Positions 50,099 through 56,961 of a DNA stretch of 64,000 nucleotides are shown in pieces. Under the pieces are notes generated by a model. The model was not told the origin of the DNA. It saw only the letters and a program-made list of their open reading frames with translations, and made no database searches. Position numbers and translations under genes: made by a program. Within the stretch, counting starts at the first letter, position 1. The number at the start of each line of letters is the position of its first letter. Location of the stretch: positions 5,580,001 to 5,644,000 of the forward strand of contig NZ_CP043568.1 of the NCBI RefSeq assembly GCF_014076415.1, written 5' to 3'. Source of the stretch: Comamonas testosteroni. GTDB lineage: Bacteria > Pseudomonadota > Gammaproteobacteria > Burkholderiales > Burkholderiaceae_C.

Positions 50099-51367
50099 TC
50101 AGGAGCTCTTGCCGTTGGGCTCGTCCTTCTTCTTGTCGTTGCCTTCGATATACGGGCTCCAGGGCTGGGCCTTGATCGGACCCTTGGTCTTCCAGACCAC
50201 GCTGAACTGGCCGTCGGCCTTGATCTCGCCGACCATCACGGGCTTGTGCAGATGGTGATTCTTCTCGTCCATCTTCAGCGTGAAGCCGCTGGGTGCTGTA
50301 AAGGTCTGGCCGGCCATGGCCGCGATCACCTTGTCGGTATCCGTGCTCTTGGCTTTCTCCACGGCCTGCTTCCACATATGGATGCCGACCCAGGTGGCTT
50401 CCATCGGGTCGTTGGTCAGAGGCTTGTCCTTGTGGCCCGCGATGTTCTTGGCCTTGGCGTAGTCACCCCACTGCTTGATGAAGGCCGTGTTGGTCGGGTT
50501 CTTCACGCTCATGAAGTAGTTCCAGGCGGCCAGATGGCCGACCAGAGGCTTGGTGTCCACGCCGCGCAGCTCTTCCTCACCCACGCTGAAGGCCACGACC
50601 GGAACGTCCTTGGCCTTGAGACCGGCATTGCCCAGTTCCTTGTAGAAGGGCACGTTGGAGTCGCCGTTGATGGTGGAGATCACGGCGGTCTTGCCACCGG
50701 TGGAGAACTTCTTCACATCGGCCACGATGGTCTGGTAGTCGCTGTGGCCGAAGGGAGTGTAGGTTTCCATGATGTCGGAATCCTTGACGCCCTTGGACTT
50801 GAGGAAGGCACGCAGAATCTTGTTGGTGGTGCGTGGGTACACATAGTCCGTGCCCAGCAGTACAAAGCGCTTGGCACCGCCGCCTTCCTTGCTCATCAGG
50901 TACTCGACAGCGGGAATGGCCTGCTGGTTGGGCGCGGCGCCGGTGTAGAAGACGTTCTTGGAGAGTTCCTCGCCCTCGTACTGCACGGGGTAGAACAGCA
51001 GGCCGTTGTTCTGCTCGAACACCGGCAGCACGGACTTGCGCGACACGCTGGTCCAGCAGCCGAAGACCACGGCCACCTTGTCCTGGGTGATCAGCTGCTT
51101 GGCTTTTTCGGCAAACAGCGGCCAGTTGGAGGCCGGGTCCACCACCACGGGCTCCAGCTTCTTGCCCATCACGCCGCCCTTGGCATTGATGTCGTCGATG
51201 GCCATCAGCACCGTGTCCTTGAGCACGGTCTCGGAGATGGCCATGGTGCCCGAGAGGCTGTGCAACACACCCACCTTGATGGTGTCTGCAGCCAGCACCT
51301 GAGAAGTCAATCCCAGGCCCAGAGCCATGGATGCAGCCAGTGTTGTGAGGGTTCCGCGACGATTCAT
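50099..51367 (-). CDS. urtA: Urea ABC transporter substrate-binding protein UrtA
   Basis: A 422-residue periplasmic urea receptor of the branched-chain amino acid-binding superfamily. The signal peptide is TLTTLAASMALGLGLTSQVLA. Family segments are DTIKVGVLHSLSGTMAISET, LMAIDDINAKGGVMGKKLEP, VVFGCWTSVSRKSVLPVFEQ, NGLLFYPVQYEGEELSKNVF and FVLLGTDYVYPRTTNKILRA. The ATG at 51367 has a GGGAG ribosome site. It is the first gene of urtABCDE and is preceded by a consensus sigma-54 promoter and two NtrC-type boxes. Confidence 0.95.
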   Translation of the reverse strand: MNRRGTLTTLAASMALGLGLTSQVLAADTIKVGVLHSLSGTMAISETVLKDTVLMAIDDINAKGGVMGKKLEPVVVDPASNWPLFAEKAKQLITQDKVAVVFGCWTSVSRKSVLPVFEQNNGLLFYPVQYEGEELSKNVFYTGAAPNQQAIPAVEYLMSKEGGGAKRFVLLGTDYVYPRTTNKILRAFLKSKGVKDSDIMETYTPFGHSDYQTIVADVKKFSTGGKTAVISTINGDSNVPFYKELGNAGLKAKDVPVVAFSVGEEELRGVDTKPLVGHLAAWNYFMSVKNPTNTAFIKQWGDYAKAKNIAGHKDKPLTNDPMEATWVGIHMWKQAVEKAKSTDTDKVIAAMAGQTFTAPSGFTLKMDEKNHHLHKPVMVGEIKADGQFSVVWKTKGPIKAQPWSPYIEGNDKKKDEPNGKSS

Positions 51368-51419
51368 TTCAGCACTCCCAGGAGGTTTTGTTCGGTCACA
51401 TTGACCGCAAAAACTTAAG

Positions 51420-51435
51420 TGCAATTACCGTGCCA
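51420..51435 (-). promoter_or_regulatory. Sigma-54 promoter of urtABCDE
   Basis: On the minus strand the sequence is TGGCACG-GTAA-TTGCA, matching the -24/-12 consensus TGGCAYG-N4-TTGCW at every defined base. The predicted transcription start is about 51409, giving a 42-base leader before the urtA ATG that includes the ribosome site. This makes transcription dependent on RpoN and an enhancer-binding activator, most likely NtrC. Confidence 0.88.
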
Positions 51436-51542
51436 GCACCACCCGCCATGGCTTGCTCACTGCATACGGCGGCGCTGCTACCGCTTTTTTGCAGAGCCCG
51501 GGCCGAATGCAACTTTGTGCGATCAGCATTGGCCAGATGCAG

Positions 51543-51557
51543 GCACCATTGCAGTGC
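51543..51557. promoter_or_regulatory. NtrC-type box 1 upstream of urtA
   Basis: GCACC-ATTGC-AGTGC fits the dyad GCACY-N5-RGTGC known from E. coli glnA. Its centre is about 141 bp upstream of the predicted urtA start site, the usual enhancer distance. Confidence 0.7.
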
Positions 51558-51592
51558 CGCATGCACCAGATGCAGACCGCGCAAACCAACCG

Positions 51593-51607
51593 GCACTATT
51601 GAAGTGC
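51593..51607. promoter_or_regulatory. NtrC-type box 2 upstream of urtA
   Basis: GCACT-ATTGA-AGTGC, again a full match to GCACY-N5-RGTGC. Its centre is 50 bp (close to five helical turns) from box 1, so two dimers could assemble side by side on the same face, as at glnA. Confidence 0.7.
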
Positions 51608-51812
51608 ACGGCAGCCTGTCGCCTCAGACCGGCTGCAGGCACGCCGGCAAGACCGCGCTGCGCTGCTTGACGCGACACGGATCGAGAGCGGTCTTGGTCT
51701 TGGCCTGCACCGCATAGACATGCAGCTTGCTGATCTGCACGCCAAATCGCCGCCTCGCGGATGCCTTGCAGAATCTGCTCTCCGGTGCGAAGGCCGACGC
51801 AACGCCGCTTCA

Positions 51813-52544
51813 TCAATGCACGGCAAAGCGCAGCAAATACTCGTAGCTGTTCTCGGTTGTCATGGGGTCGCCCTGCACAGGCTGACGCAGTATGGCCTGC
51901 AGCGTATTGCTGCCGACAGCAGGCGTCATGGTCGCCTGCCCTTGAGCGTCCGTCATCGTGGGAGAGCCTCTCTCCCCCCAGGACAGCCTCACGCCAGACT
52001 GCGGCTTGCCATGCAGCAACACCTGCAGCCTGAGCGGCTGACCGGCATGGGGAGACTGTCCCTGAAGCGGCACCACCTCGAACATCTGCCCCAGGGGCTT
52101 TTGCATGACGGCCCCCCAGCGCACCACGGTCTTGTGGAACTTGCGCGCATGCACGCCGCGCACCGCACCGGGGTTCTGGTCCATGGGCAAAGGCAGCATG
52201 GCACCCTCGGCACCCGTACTGCTGAAATAGCCGTTATCGAGTTCCACAGCGATCAGTGCAGCACCGGCATCGGGCTTGATGCGTATGCCGCCCTGCACAT
52301 TCTGTACGGTACTGGGCACTTCACGGCCGCGCAGGTCATAGGCATGCACCCGCTGCAGCTTGGCCGGATCGAAGGCTTCTGTCCTGCCGTCATGACCGCC
52401 AAACTGCATGACATAGCCGCCTTGCGCGTCAGGCTCCAGCCAGACGTTATGGGCAGAGACCGGATGTGCGCAGAGCAGCCAGGCAGCGGCCGTGGTGCAC
52501 AGAATGCGCGCGATGATGTCTTTACGTGTCCTGCAAACAGACAT
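51813..52544 (-). CDS. DUF4198 periplasmic protein, probable nickel/cobalt uptake component
   Basis: A 243-residue exported protein (signal peptide ILCTTAAAWLLCAHPVSA). Mature protein starts HNVWLEPDAQGGYVMQFGGH, the N-terminal His/Trp pattern of DUF4198 (NikK-like) proteins, which bind Ni or Co in the periplasm. A C-terminal Ig-like beta domain follows (GQPLRLQVLLHGKPQSGVRL, ATMTPAVGSNTLQAILRQPV). It is 15 bp behind the TonB receptor gene and co-transcribed with it. With UreJ encoded close by, handing nickel from the outer-membrane receptor to the inner membrane is the likely role. Confidence 0.78.
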   Translation of the reverse strand: MSVCRTRKDIIARILCTTAAAWLLCAHPVSAHNVWLEPDAQGGYVMQFGGHDGRTEAFDPAKLQRVHAYDLRGREVPSTVQNVQGGIRIKPDAGAALIAVELDNGYFSSTGAEGAMLPLPMDQNPGAVRGVHARKFHKTVVRWGAVMQKPLGQMFEVVPLQGQSPHAGQPLRLQVLLHGKPQSGVRLSWGERGSPTMTDAQGQATMTPAVGSNTLQAILRQPVQGDPMTTENSYEYLLRFAVH

Positions 52545-52559
52545 GGAAGCTCCGAAAAA

Positions 52560-54644
52560 TCATAAGGAAAACTGCAGGCCCAGCTGCACGCTGCGCGGTG
52601 CACCGGGCGCGACCAGACGCTGTCCGGCAATCATGGTGGTGGTACTGGCATAGCGGGTGTTGGCTGCGTTGCGCAGCCACAGGCTCAGGCGGGCATTGCG
52701 CGCCAGACTTGCGGGCAATCGGTATTGCAGACCCAGGTCCAGCCAGCGATAGCTGTCGGCCCATTCGGTATTGCTGGCGTTGATGGGCACACGTCCCACA
52801 TGGCGCAGCAAGCCATGCACGGTGACATCGCCACGCGGCATCCAGCGTGCATGCAATGTGCTGGTGTATTCGGGCACGGCCACCACGCGCCGGCCCAGCA
52901 GTGCGGCGTTAGCGTTCTGCGTGACTTCGGAGCGATTGTGGCCATAGGCCCATTCCACATGCCAGTTGCGGCTGGGCAGCCAGTGAAACTGAAGCTCGGC
53001 GCCCTTGCGTACGGTCGCTCCCAGGTTTTCGTACACGCCAGGTGCCGTGTTGCGTATTTCATGGCTGGAGCTGATGCGGTAGAGCGAGGCATCGATCAGC
53101 CAATGGACCGATGGCTTCCACTCCACGCCCAGCTCGCTCTGGCGAAAGACATTGGCATGCAGATCGTTGTTGCGCAGCGCGTATTTGGCAAAGTCGCTGG
53201 GCAGCGCAAAGCCCTGCGACCAGCTGGCACGCACGGCCGTCCTGGCATCGAGCTGCGCCAGAGCGCCCAGCTTGGGGCTGGCATGGCTGCGGCCCTGCAT
53301 GCGATTGCATTCATCGCCACCGGCCTCCGCCGCCAGCAGGCGGCAGCGGCCGTCAAAGTGGTCCCAGCGCAGGGCCGCCGTGGTCTGCAGCCAGGCCGCT
53401 GGCTGCCAGCCAAGCTGGCCGTAGATCGCCGTGTTGTCGAGCCGCGTATTGCGATCATCCAGTGCAGGACCGGTGCGCCGGCGGTCGACCAGGCCGTCCC
53501 AGTAGCCATAGTCCGTGGACTCGCGCACCTGCTCCAGGCCCAGCATCCAGTTCAGCTCGCGCGCCGAAAGAAGGGACTTGCCGCCGAGATTCAGTCCCGC
53601 ACCCAGCACGCTGCGGTCGTAGCGCTCCTCGCGCTGCATCCAGGTGGCGCTGCGCGGGCGGGTGAACCAGCGCACAAAATCCTGCTGCGTGCCGTAGACA
53701 AAACCCAGCAGCCGGGTATCTGCATCCAGTGTGTACTGCGCATCCAGGCGCAGCGTGCCAAAGTGCTTGTCGGCACCATCAGCCACCACGCGGCGGTCCT
53801 TGCCCTGTGGGTCCTGCCGCCACTGCGCTTCGGTCAGATAGCCGGGCGAGTCGCCACGCGCCTCATGCCAGCGACCGGACAGCGAGATATCGAGCTTTTC
53901 ATGCACATGGTGCTTCCAGGTGCCGCTGAGGGTGCTGCGCTCATGGCGCGAGGCGGGCCGCGCACCATCACCGCGTGCATGCTGGGTCGCCAGGTTGAGC
54001 TGATCGCCGCCTTCCAGCTCGCGCCCGAGAGCAGCCTGGGCATCGAGCATGCCGTGCGAGCCGGCGCTGACCTCGAACTCCGCATAGCTGCCGTTGCGCC
54101 GCGTGCGCAGCTCCAGCAACCCTGCGCGGTTGTAATTGCCCTGCAGCACCGACACGGGACCACGATAGACATTGACCTTGTCCAGCTCCAGCGGCACCAC
54201 CACGTTGAGATCGAAATAGCCATCAGCATGCGACATGGCTTCGTTGAGCGGGATGCCATCCAGTGTGGCGGCCACATCGCCGCCATGGCCGCCGCCGCCA
54301 AAGCCGCGCAGCACCAGCCCGTTGGCCACACCGCTGAGCTGGTAATGATTGACATGCATGCCAGGTACCTGGCTCCACAGCGATTCCACCTCCTGTCTGG
54401 GTTGCTCGCGAATTTCGTCGCGCCTGAACTCGGTGACGGAAAACGCGCGTTGTGACTCATCCAGCGCCTGGCCTTTAACCAGGGCATTCACCCTCACCTC
54501 GGGCAACACCTTGTCGCCTTCCTCGGCTGTTTGCGCTTGTACGGCTGAAGCCATCCACAGCGTACCGCCCAAGGCCAGCACTCCGAGTCTTGTCGTGGCA
54601 CCCAGGCCCTGAGCGACTCCCCTATTCAATGCTCTTTTGTACAT
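52560..54644 (-). CDS. TonB-dependent outer-membrane receptor, probably for nickel
   Basis: A protein of up to 694 residues: signal peptide (RLGVLALGGTLWMASAVQAQ), plug domain (FRRDEIREQPRQEVESLWSQ, VPGMHVNHYQLSGVANGLVL, RGFGGGGHGGDVAATLDGIP, ELDKVNVYRGPVSVLQGNYN) and a 22-strand-type barrel to the C-terminal VQLGLQFSL. The start is uncertain. The ATG at 54644 coincides with the predicted start of transcription from the sigma-54 promoter at 54655-54670, so translation may begin at the TTG at 54629, which follows AAAAGAG. It is divergent from the urease operon and followed by DUF4198. Nickel as cargo is inference from that context. Confidence 0.85.
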   Translation of the reverse strand: MYKRALNRGVAQGLGATTRLGVLALGGTLWMASAVQAQTAEEGDKVLPEVRVNALVKGQALDESQRAFSVTEFRRDEIREQPRQEVESLWSQVPGMHVNHYQLSGVANGLVLRGFGGGGHGGDVAATLDGIPLNEAMSHADGYFDLNVVVPLELDKVNVYRGPVSVLQGNYNRAGLLELRTRRNGSYAEFEVSAGSHGMLDAQAALGRELEGGDQLNLATQHARGDGARPASRHERSTLSGTWKHHVHEKLDISLSGRWHEARGDSPGYLTEAQWRQDPQGKDRRVVADGADKHFGTLRLDAQYTLDADTRLLGFVYGTQQDFVRWFTRPRSATWMQREERYDRSVLGAGLNLGGKSLLSARELNWMLGLEQVRESTDYGYWDGLVDRRRTGPALDDRNTRLDNTAIYGQLGWQPAAWLQTTAALRWDHFDGRCRLLAAEAGGDECNRMQGRSHASPKLGALAQLDARTAVRASWSQGFALPSDFAKYALRNNDLHANVFRQSELGVEWKPSVHWLIDASLYRISSSHEIRNTAPGVYENLGATVRKGAELQFHWLPSRNWHVEWAYGHNRSEVTQNANAALLGRRVVAVPEYTSTLHARWMPRGDVTVHGLLRHVGRVPINASNTEWADSYRWLDLGLQYRLPASLARNARLSLWLRNAANTRYASTTTMIAGQRLVAPGAPRSVQLGLQFSL

Positions 54645-54654
54645 GCACCAGAAC

Positions 54655-54670
54655 AGCAAAGTTCGTGCCA
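54655..54670 (-). promoter_or_regulatory. Sigma-54 promoter of the TonB receptor-DUF4198 operon
   Basis: Minus-strand TGGCACG-AACT-TTGCT matches the -24/-12 consensus completely. Counting from the -12 C at 54656 puts the transcription start at about 54644, the first base of the annotated ATG. Confidence 0.82.
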
Positions 54671-54737
54671 TGCAATGCACCACAAAGCACCATCGCTGCC
54701 TCGCCGATACGCCGTGGTGCACAACCGCGTGCCGGCA

Positions 54738-54752
54738 GCACCAACAAGGTGC
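54738..54752. promoter_or_regulatory. NtrC-type box shared by the divergent urease and TonB promoters
   Basis: GCACC-AACAA-GGTGC differs by one spacer base from an E. coli glnA enhancer site. Its centre is about 83 bp from the predicted urease start and about 101 bp from the TonB-receptor start, so one activator site could serve both promoters. Further half sites (TGCACCA near 54676, TGGTGCA near 54715) surround it. Confidence 0.7.
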
Positions 54753-54801
54753 AAAACATCTGAGGCGGCTTGCCTGCAGGCTGGCAACAAAGACTGGCCT
54801 T

Positions 54802-54817
54802 TGGCATGGCACTTGCT
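54802..54817 (+). promoter_or_regulatory. Sigma-54 promoter of the urease operon
   Basis: TGGCATG-GCAC-TTGCT agrees with TGGCAYG-N4-TTGCW at every position. The predicted start of transcription is about 54828, leaving a 69-base leader before ureA. Confidence 0.85.
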
Positions 54818-54896
54818 ACATAAAAGGGCATGAAACTGACTCCTCGCGTTCATTCAGCCCTGCCGGATGCGCGTGCCGACTGAGGGATTGAAGACG

Positions 54897-55199
54897 ATGG
54901 AACTGACACCACGCGAAAAAGACAAGCTGTTGATCTTCACTGCAGCCCTGCTGGCCGAGCGGCGCATGGCCCGCGGCCTCAAGCTCAACTACCCCGAGGC
55001 CGTGGCGCTGATCAGCGCCTTTGTGATGGAAGGCGCACGTGAAGGCAGGACCGTGGCCCAGCTCATGAGCGAAGGCCGCAGCGTGCTGACCCGCAACGAT
55101 GTGATGGAAGGCATCCCCGAGATGATTCCCGACATCCAGATCGAGGCCACTTTCCCCGATGGCACCAAACTGGTCACCGTGCATGAGCCCATCGCCTGA
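54897..55199 (+). CDS. ureA: Urease gamma subunit
   Basis: A 100-residue structural subunit of urease. It begins [20 protein letters not shown] and contains [40 protein letters not shown] and [20 protein letters not shown], which are near-invariant in UreA. The ATG at 54897 is fixed by the family N-terminus; a longer frame upstream is leader. It is the first gene of the operon, 69 bases after a sigma-54 start site, and is followed by ureJ after 65 bp. Confidence 0.96.
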   Translation: MELTPREKDKLLIFTAALLAERRMARGLKLNYPEAVALISAFVMEGAREGRTVAQLMSEGRSVLTRNDVMEGIPEMIPDIQIEATFPDGTKLVTVHEPIA

Positions 55200-55264
55200 A
55201 GCAGCATCCAGAGACTTCCAAGCCTTTCAGCCATCAAACCCTTATCCATCAAGCGCAGATAGCT

Positions 55265-55882
55265 ATGAAATTCAATAAGCTCCTTGCCACCACAGCCGCC
55301 GCGGCGACTGCACTGCCTCTGTCAGCGCTCGCACATATGGGCTCCGATGCAGGCGGCCATCACCACTTTCTCGACAGCCTGGGTCATGCCTTTGCCCACC
55401 CGTTTACCGGCGCTGACCATCTGGCCGCCATGCTGGCCGTGGGTGCCTGGAGTGCGCTGACCATGCCCGGCCTGCGCACTGCCTGGCGTGCACCAGCGGC
55501 CTTTGTGGCCCTGCTGGTGGCGGGCGCCGTGGCCGGCTTTGCCGGCCTGTGGGTGCCGGGCGTGGAGCCCATGATTGCAGCATCCGTGCTGGTACTGGGC
55601 CTGCTGGTGCTGGTTCAGCAAAAAATGCCCTGGGGCGTTGCCGCCGCACTGGCTTCTGTGTTTGCCTTCTTCCATGGCGCTGCGCACGGCTTTGAGCTGG
55701 CCGGAGACAGCGGCCTGTCTGCCGTCGGCGCACTGGTGGGCATTGCTCTGGGCTCGGCCACACTGCATGTCGCAGGCATGGTGCTCGGTCATGCCCTCAT
55801 GCAGCGCCACCAGTGGGCAGCCCGGTTCGGCGGTGCAGCCACCGCCGCGCTCGGCGCTTTCATGCTGACGAAACTGGCGTGA
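55265..55882 (+). CDS. ureJ: HupE/UreJ-family nickel permease
   Basis: A 205-residue membrane protein. The cleavable or first helix (LLATTAAAATALPLSALAH) is followed by a His-rich start (HMGSDAGGHHHFLDSLGHA) and the signature HPFTGADHLAAMLAVGAWSA (metal-binding HPxxGxDH, about 42-49). A second motif is FAFFHGAAHGFELAG. About six helices are present. HupE/UreJ proteins transport or gate Ni2+ for hydrogenase and urease. There is no good ribosome site; the start ATG lies inside a GATAGCTATGAAATTCAA sequence resembling the genus repeat. Its place between ureA and ureB is common in Burkholderiales. Confidence 0.88.
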   Translation: MKFNKLLATTAAAATALPLSALAHMGSDAGGHHHFLDSLGHAFAHPFTGADHLAAMLAVGAWSALTMPGLRTAWRAPAAFVALLVAGAVAGFAGLWVPGVEPMIAASVLVLGLLVLVQQKMPWGVAAALASVFAFFHGAAHGFELAGDSGLSAVGALVGIALGSATLHVAGMVLGHALMQRHQWAARFGGAATAALGAFMLTKLA

Positions 55883-55936
55883 TATGAAACACCCCGGCAC
55901 AACGCAGCACAAGGCCTTTGCGCAAGGAGGCGAAAG

Positions 55937-56260
55937 ATGATCCCCGGCGAACTGCTTCTTGACGAGGGCAGCCATGCACTCAACCCTGGCCGCCACACGC
56001 TCACGCTGGTGGTGAAAAACGCCAGCGACCGGCCGATTCAGGTCGGCTCGCACTATCACTTCGCCGAAACCAATGCGGGCCTGGATTTCGACCGCGCCGC
56101 CGCCCACGGCATGCGCCTGAATATTGCCAGCGGCATGGCCGTACGTTTCGAGCCAGGCCAGCAGCGCACGGTGGAACTGGTCGAGATCGGCGGCGACCGC
56201 CAGATCTATGGCTTTCGCGGTCTGGTCCAGGGTGTGTTGCCCGCAGTTGCCGGGGACTGA
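55937..56260 (+). CDS. ureB: Urease beta subunit
   Basis: A 107-residue structural subunit: [40 protein letters not shown] and [20 protein letters not shown] are family landmarks, ending [19 protein letters not shown] strong AAGGAGG ribosome site precedes the ATG. It is followed after 6 bp by the LysE-type gene, so the two are linked in translation. Confidence 0.96.
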   Translation: MIPGELLLDEGSHALNPGRHTLTLVVKNASDRPIQVGSHYHFAETNAGLDFDRAAAHGMRLNIASGMAVRFEPGQQRTVELVEIGGDRQIYGFRGLVQGVLPAVAGD

Positions 56261-56266
56261 CCGGTC

Positions 56267-56938
56267 ATGCTGATGCTGTTTGCTTCTGCTTTTGTGCTGG
56301 GCCTGGTGTTCAATGCCGCGCCCGGCGCGGTGTTTGCAGAGACCGTGCGCCAAGGTGTACGCGGCGGCTATCGCCCGGCACTGGCGGTACAGCTTGGCTC
56401 CCTGGTGGGCGATGCGAGCTGGGCCTTGCTGGGCCTGGCCGGCATTGGCCTGGTCATGCAGGTCGACGCCTTGCGCTGGCCGATTGGTCTGTCGGGCAGC
56501 GCCTACCTGCTCTGGCTGTCCTGGGACAGCTGGCAGGCCGCGCGTACCGAACACCGGCTCGATGTCTCGACCACCGCCGCCGCCACGCAGAAACAGGCCC
56601 TGCGCCGCGGCATGGCCCTGTCGCTGAGCAACCCGCAGAACCTGGCCTACTGGGCCGCCATGGGCAGCGCCCTCGGGGCGGTGGGAGTGACCCAGCCCAG
56701 CGCCAGCGATTACGGGCTGTTCTTCGCGGGATTCATGACTTCGTCCCTGCTCTGGTGCTTTGTCTGCGCGGCCTTGGTGGATCGACTGTTCCGCCGGGCT
56801 GCCGCGCACTGGAGCCGTTTTACCTACCGCTGCTGCGCCGCCCTGCTGCTGGCCCTGGCACTGGGCACATTGCGCGACCTGGTCGGCGCAAGCCCCGCCG
56901 CCCTGCCACCCGCAGCCCAGCAGCAGCCCCTGCGCTGA
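56267..56938 (+). CDS. LysE-family transporter inside the urease operon
   Basis: A 223-residue inner-membrane protein with six hydrophobic segments. The N-terminal LysE-type signature FVLGLVFNAAPGAVFAETVR corresponds to GxxPGP in the family (here AAPGA). Later segments are GYRPALAVQLGSLVGDASWA and ALSLSNPQNLAYWAAMGSAL. LysE/RhtB proteins export amino acids or small amines. Its position between ureB and ureC, 6 bp after ureB and 23 bp before ureC, ties it to urea use. Export of an amino acid that builds up with ammonia, or ammonia-related homeostasis, is speculation. Confidence 0.82.
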   Translation: MLMLFASAFVLGLVFNAAPGAVFAETVRQGVRGGYRPALAVQLGSLVGDASWALLGLAGIGLVMQVDALRWPIGLSGSAYLLWLSWDSWQAARTEHRLDVSTTAAATQKQALRRGMALSLSNPQNLAYWAAMGSALGAVGVTQPSASDYGLFFAGFMTSSLLWCFVCAALVDRLFRRAAAHWSRFTYRCCAALLLALALGTLRDLVGASPAALPPAAQQQPLR

Positions 56939-56961
56939 ACACCTGAATCGGAGATTCCTCA

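Larger units (their letters stand above)
51436..51812. other. Regulatory gap between urtA and the DUF4198 gene
   Basis: About 377 bases without a supported gene. It contains the NtrC-type boxes at 51543-51557 and 51593-51607 and an isolated TGCACCA at 51562-51568. The remainder, to 51812, is GC-rich; short open frames on both strands have no ribosome site or recognisable protein. No clear terminator for the DUF4198 gene was found. Confidence 0.55.
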
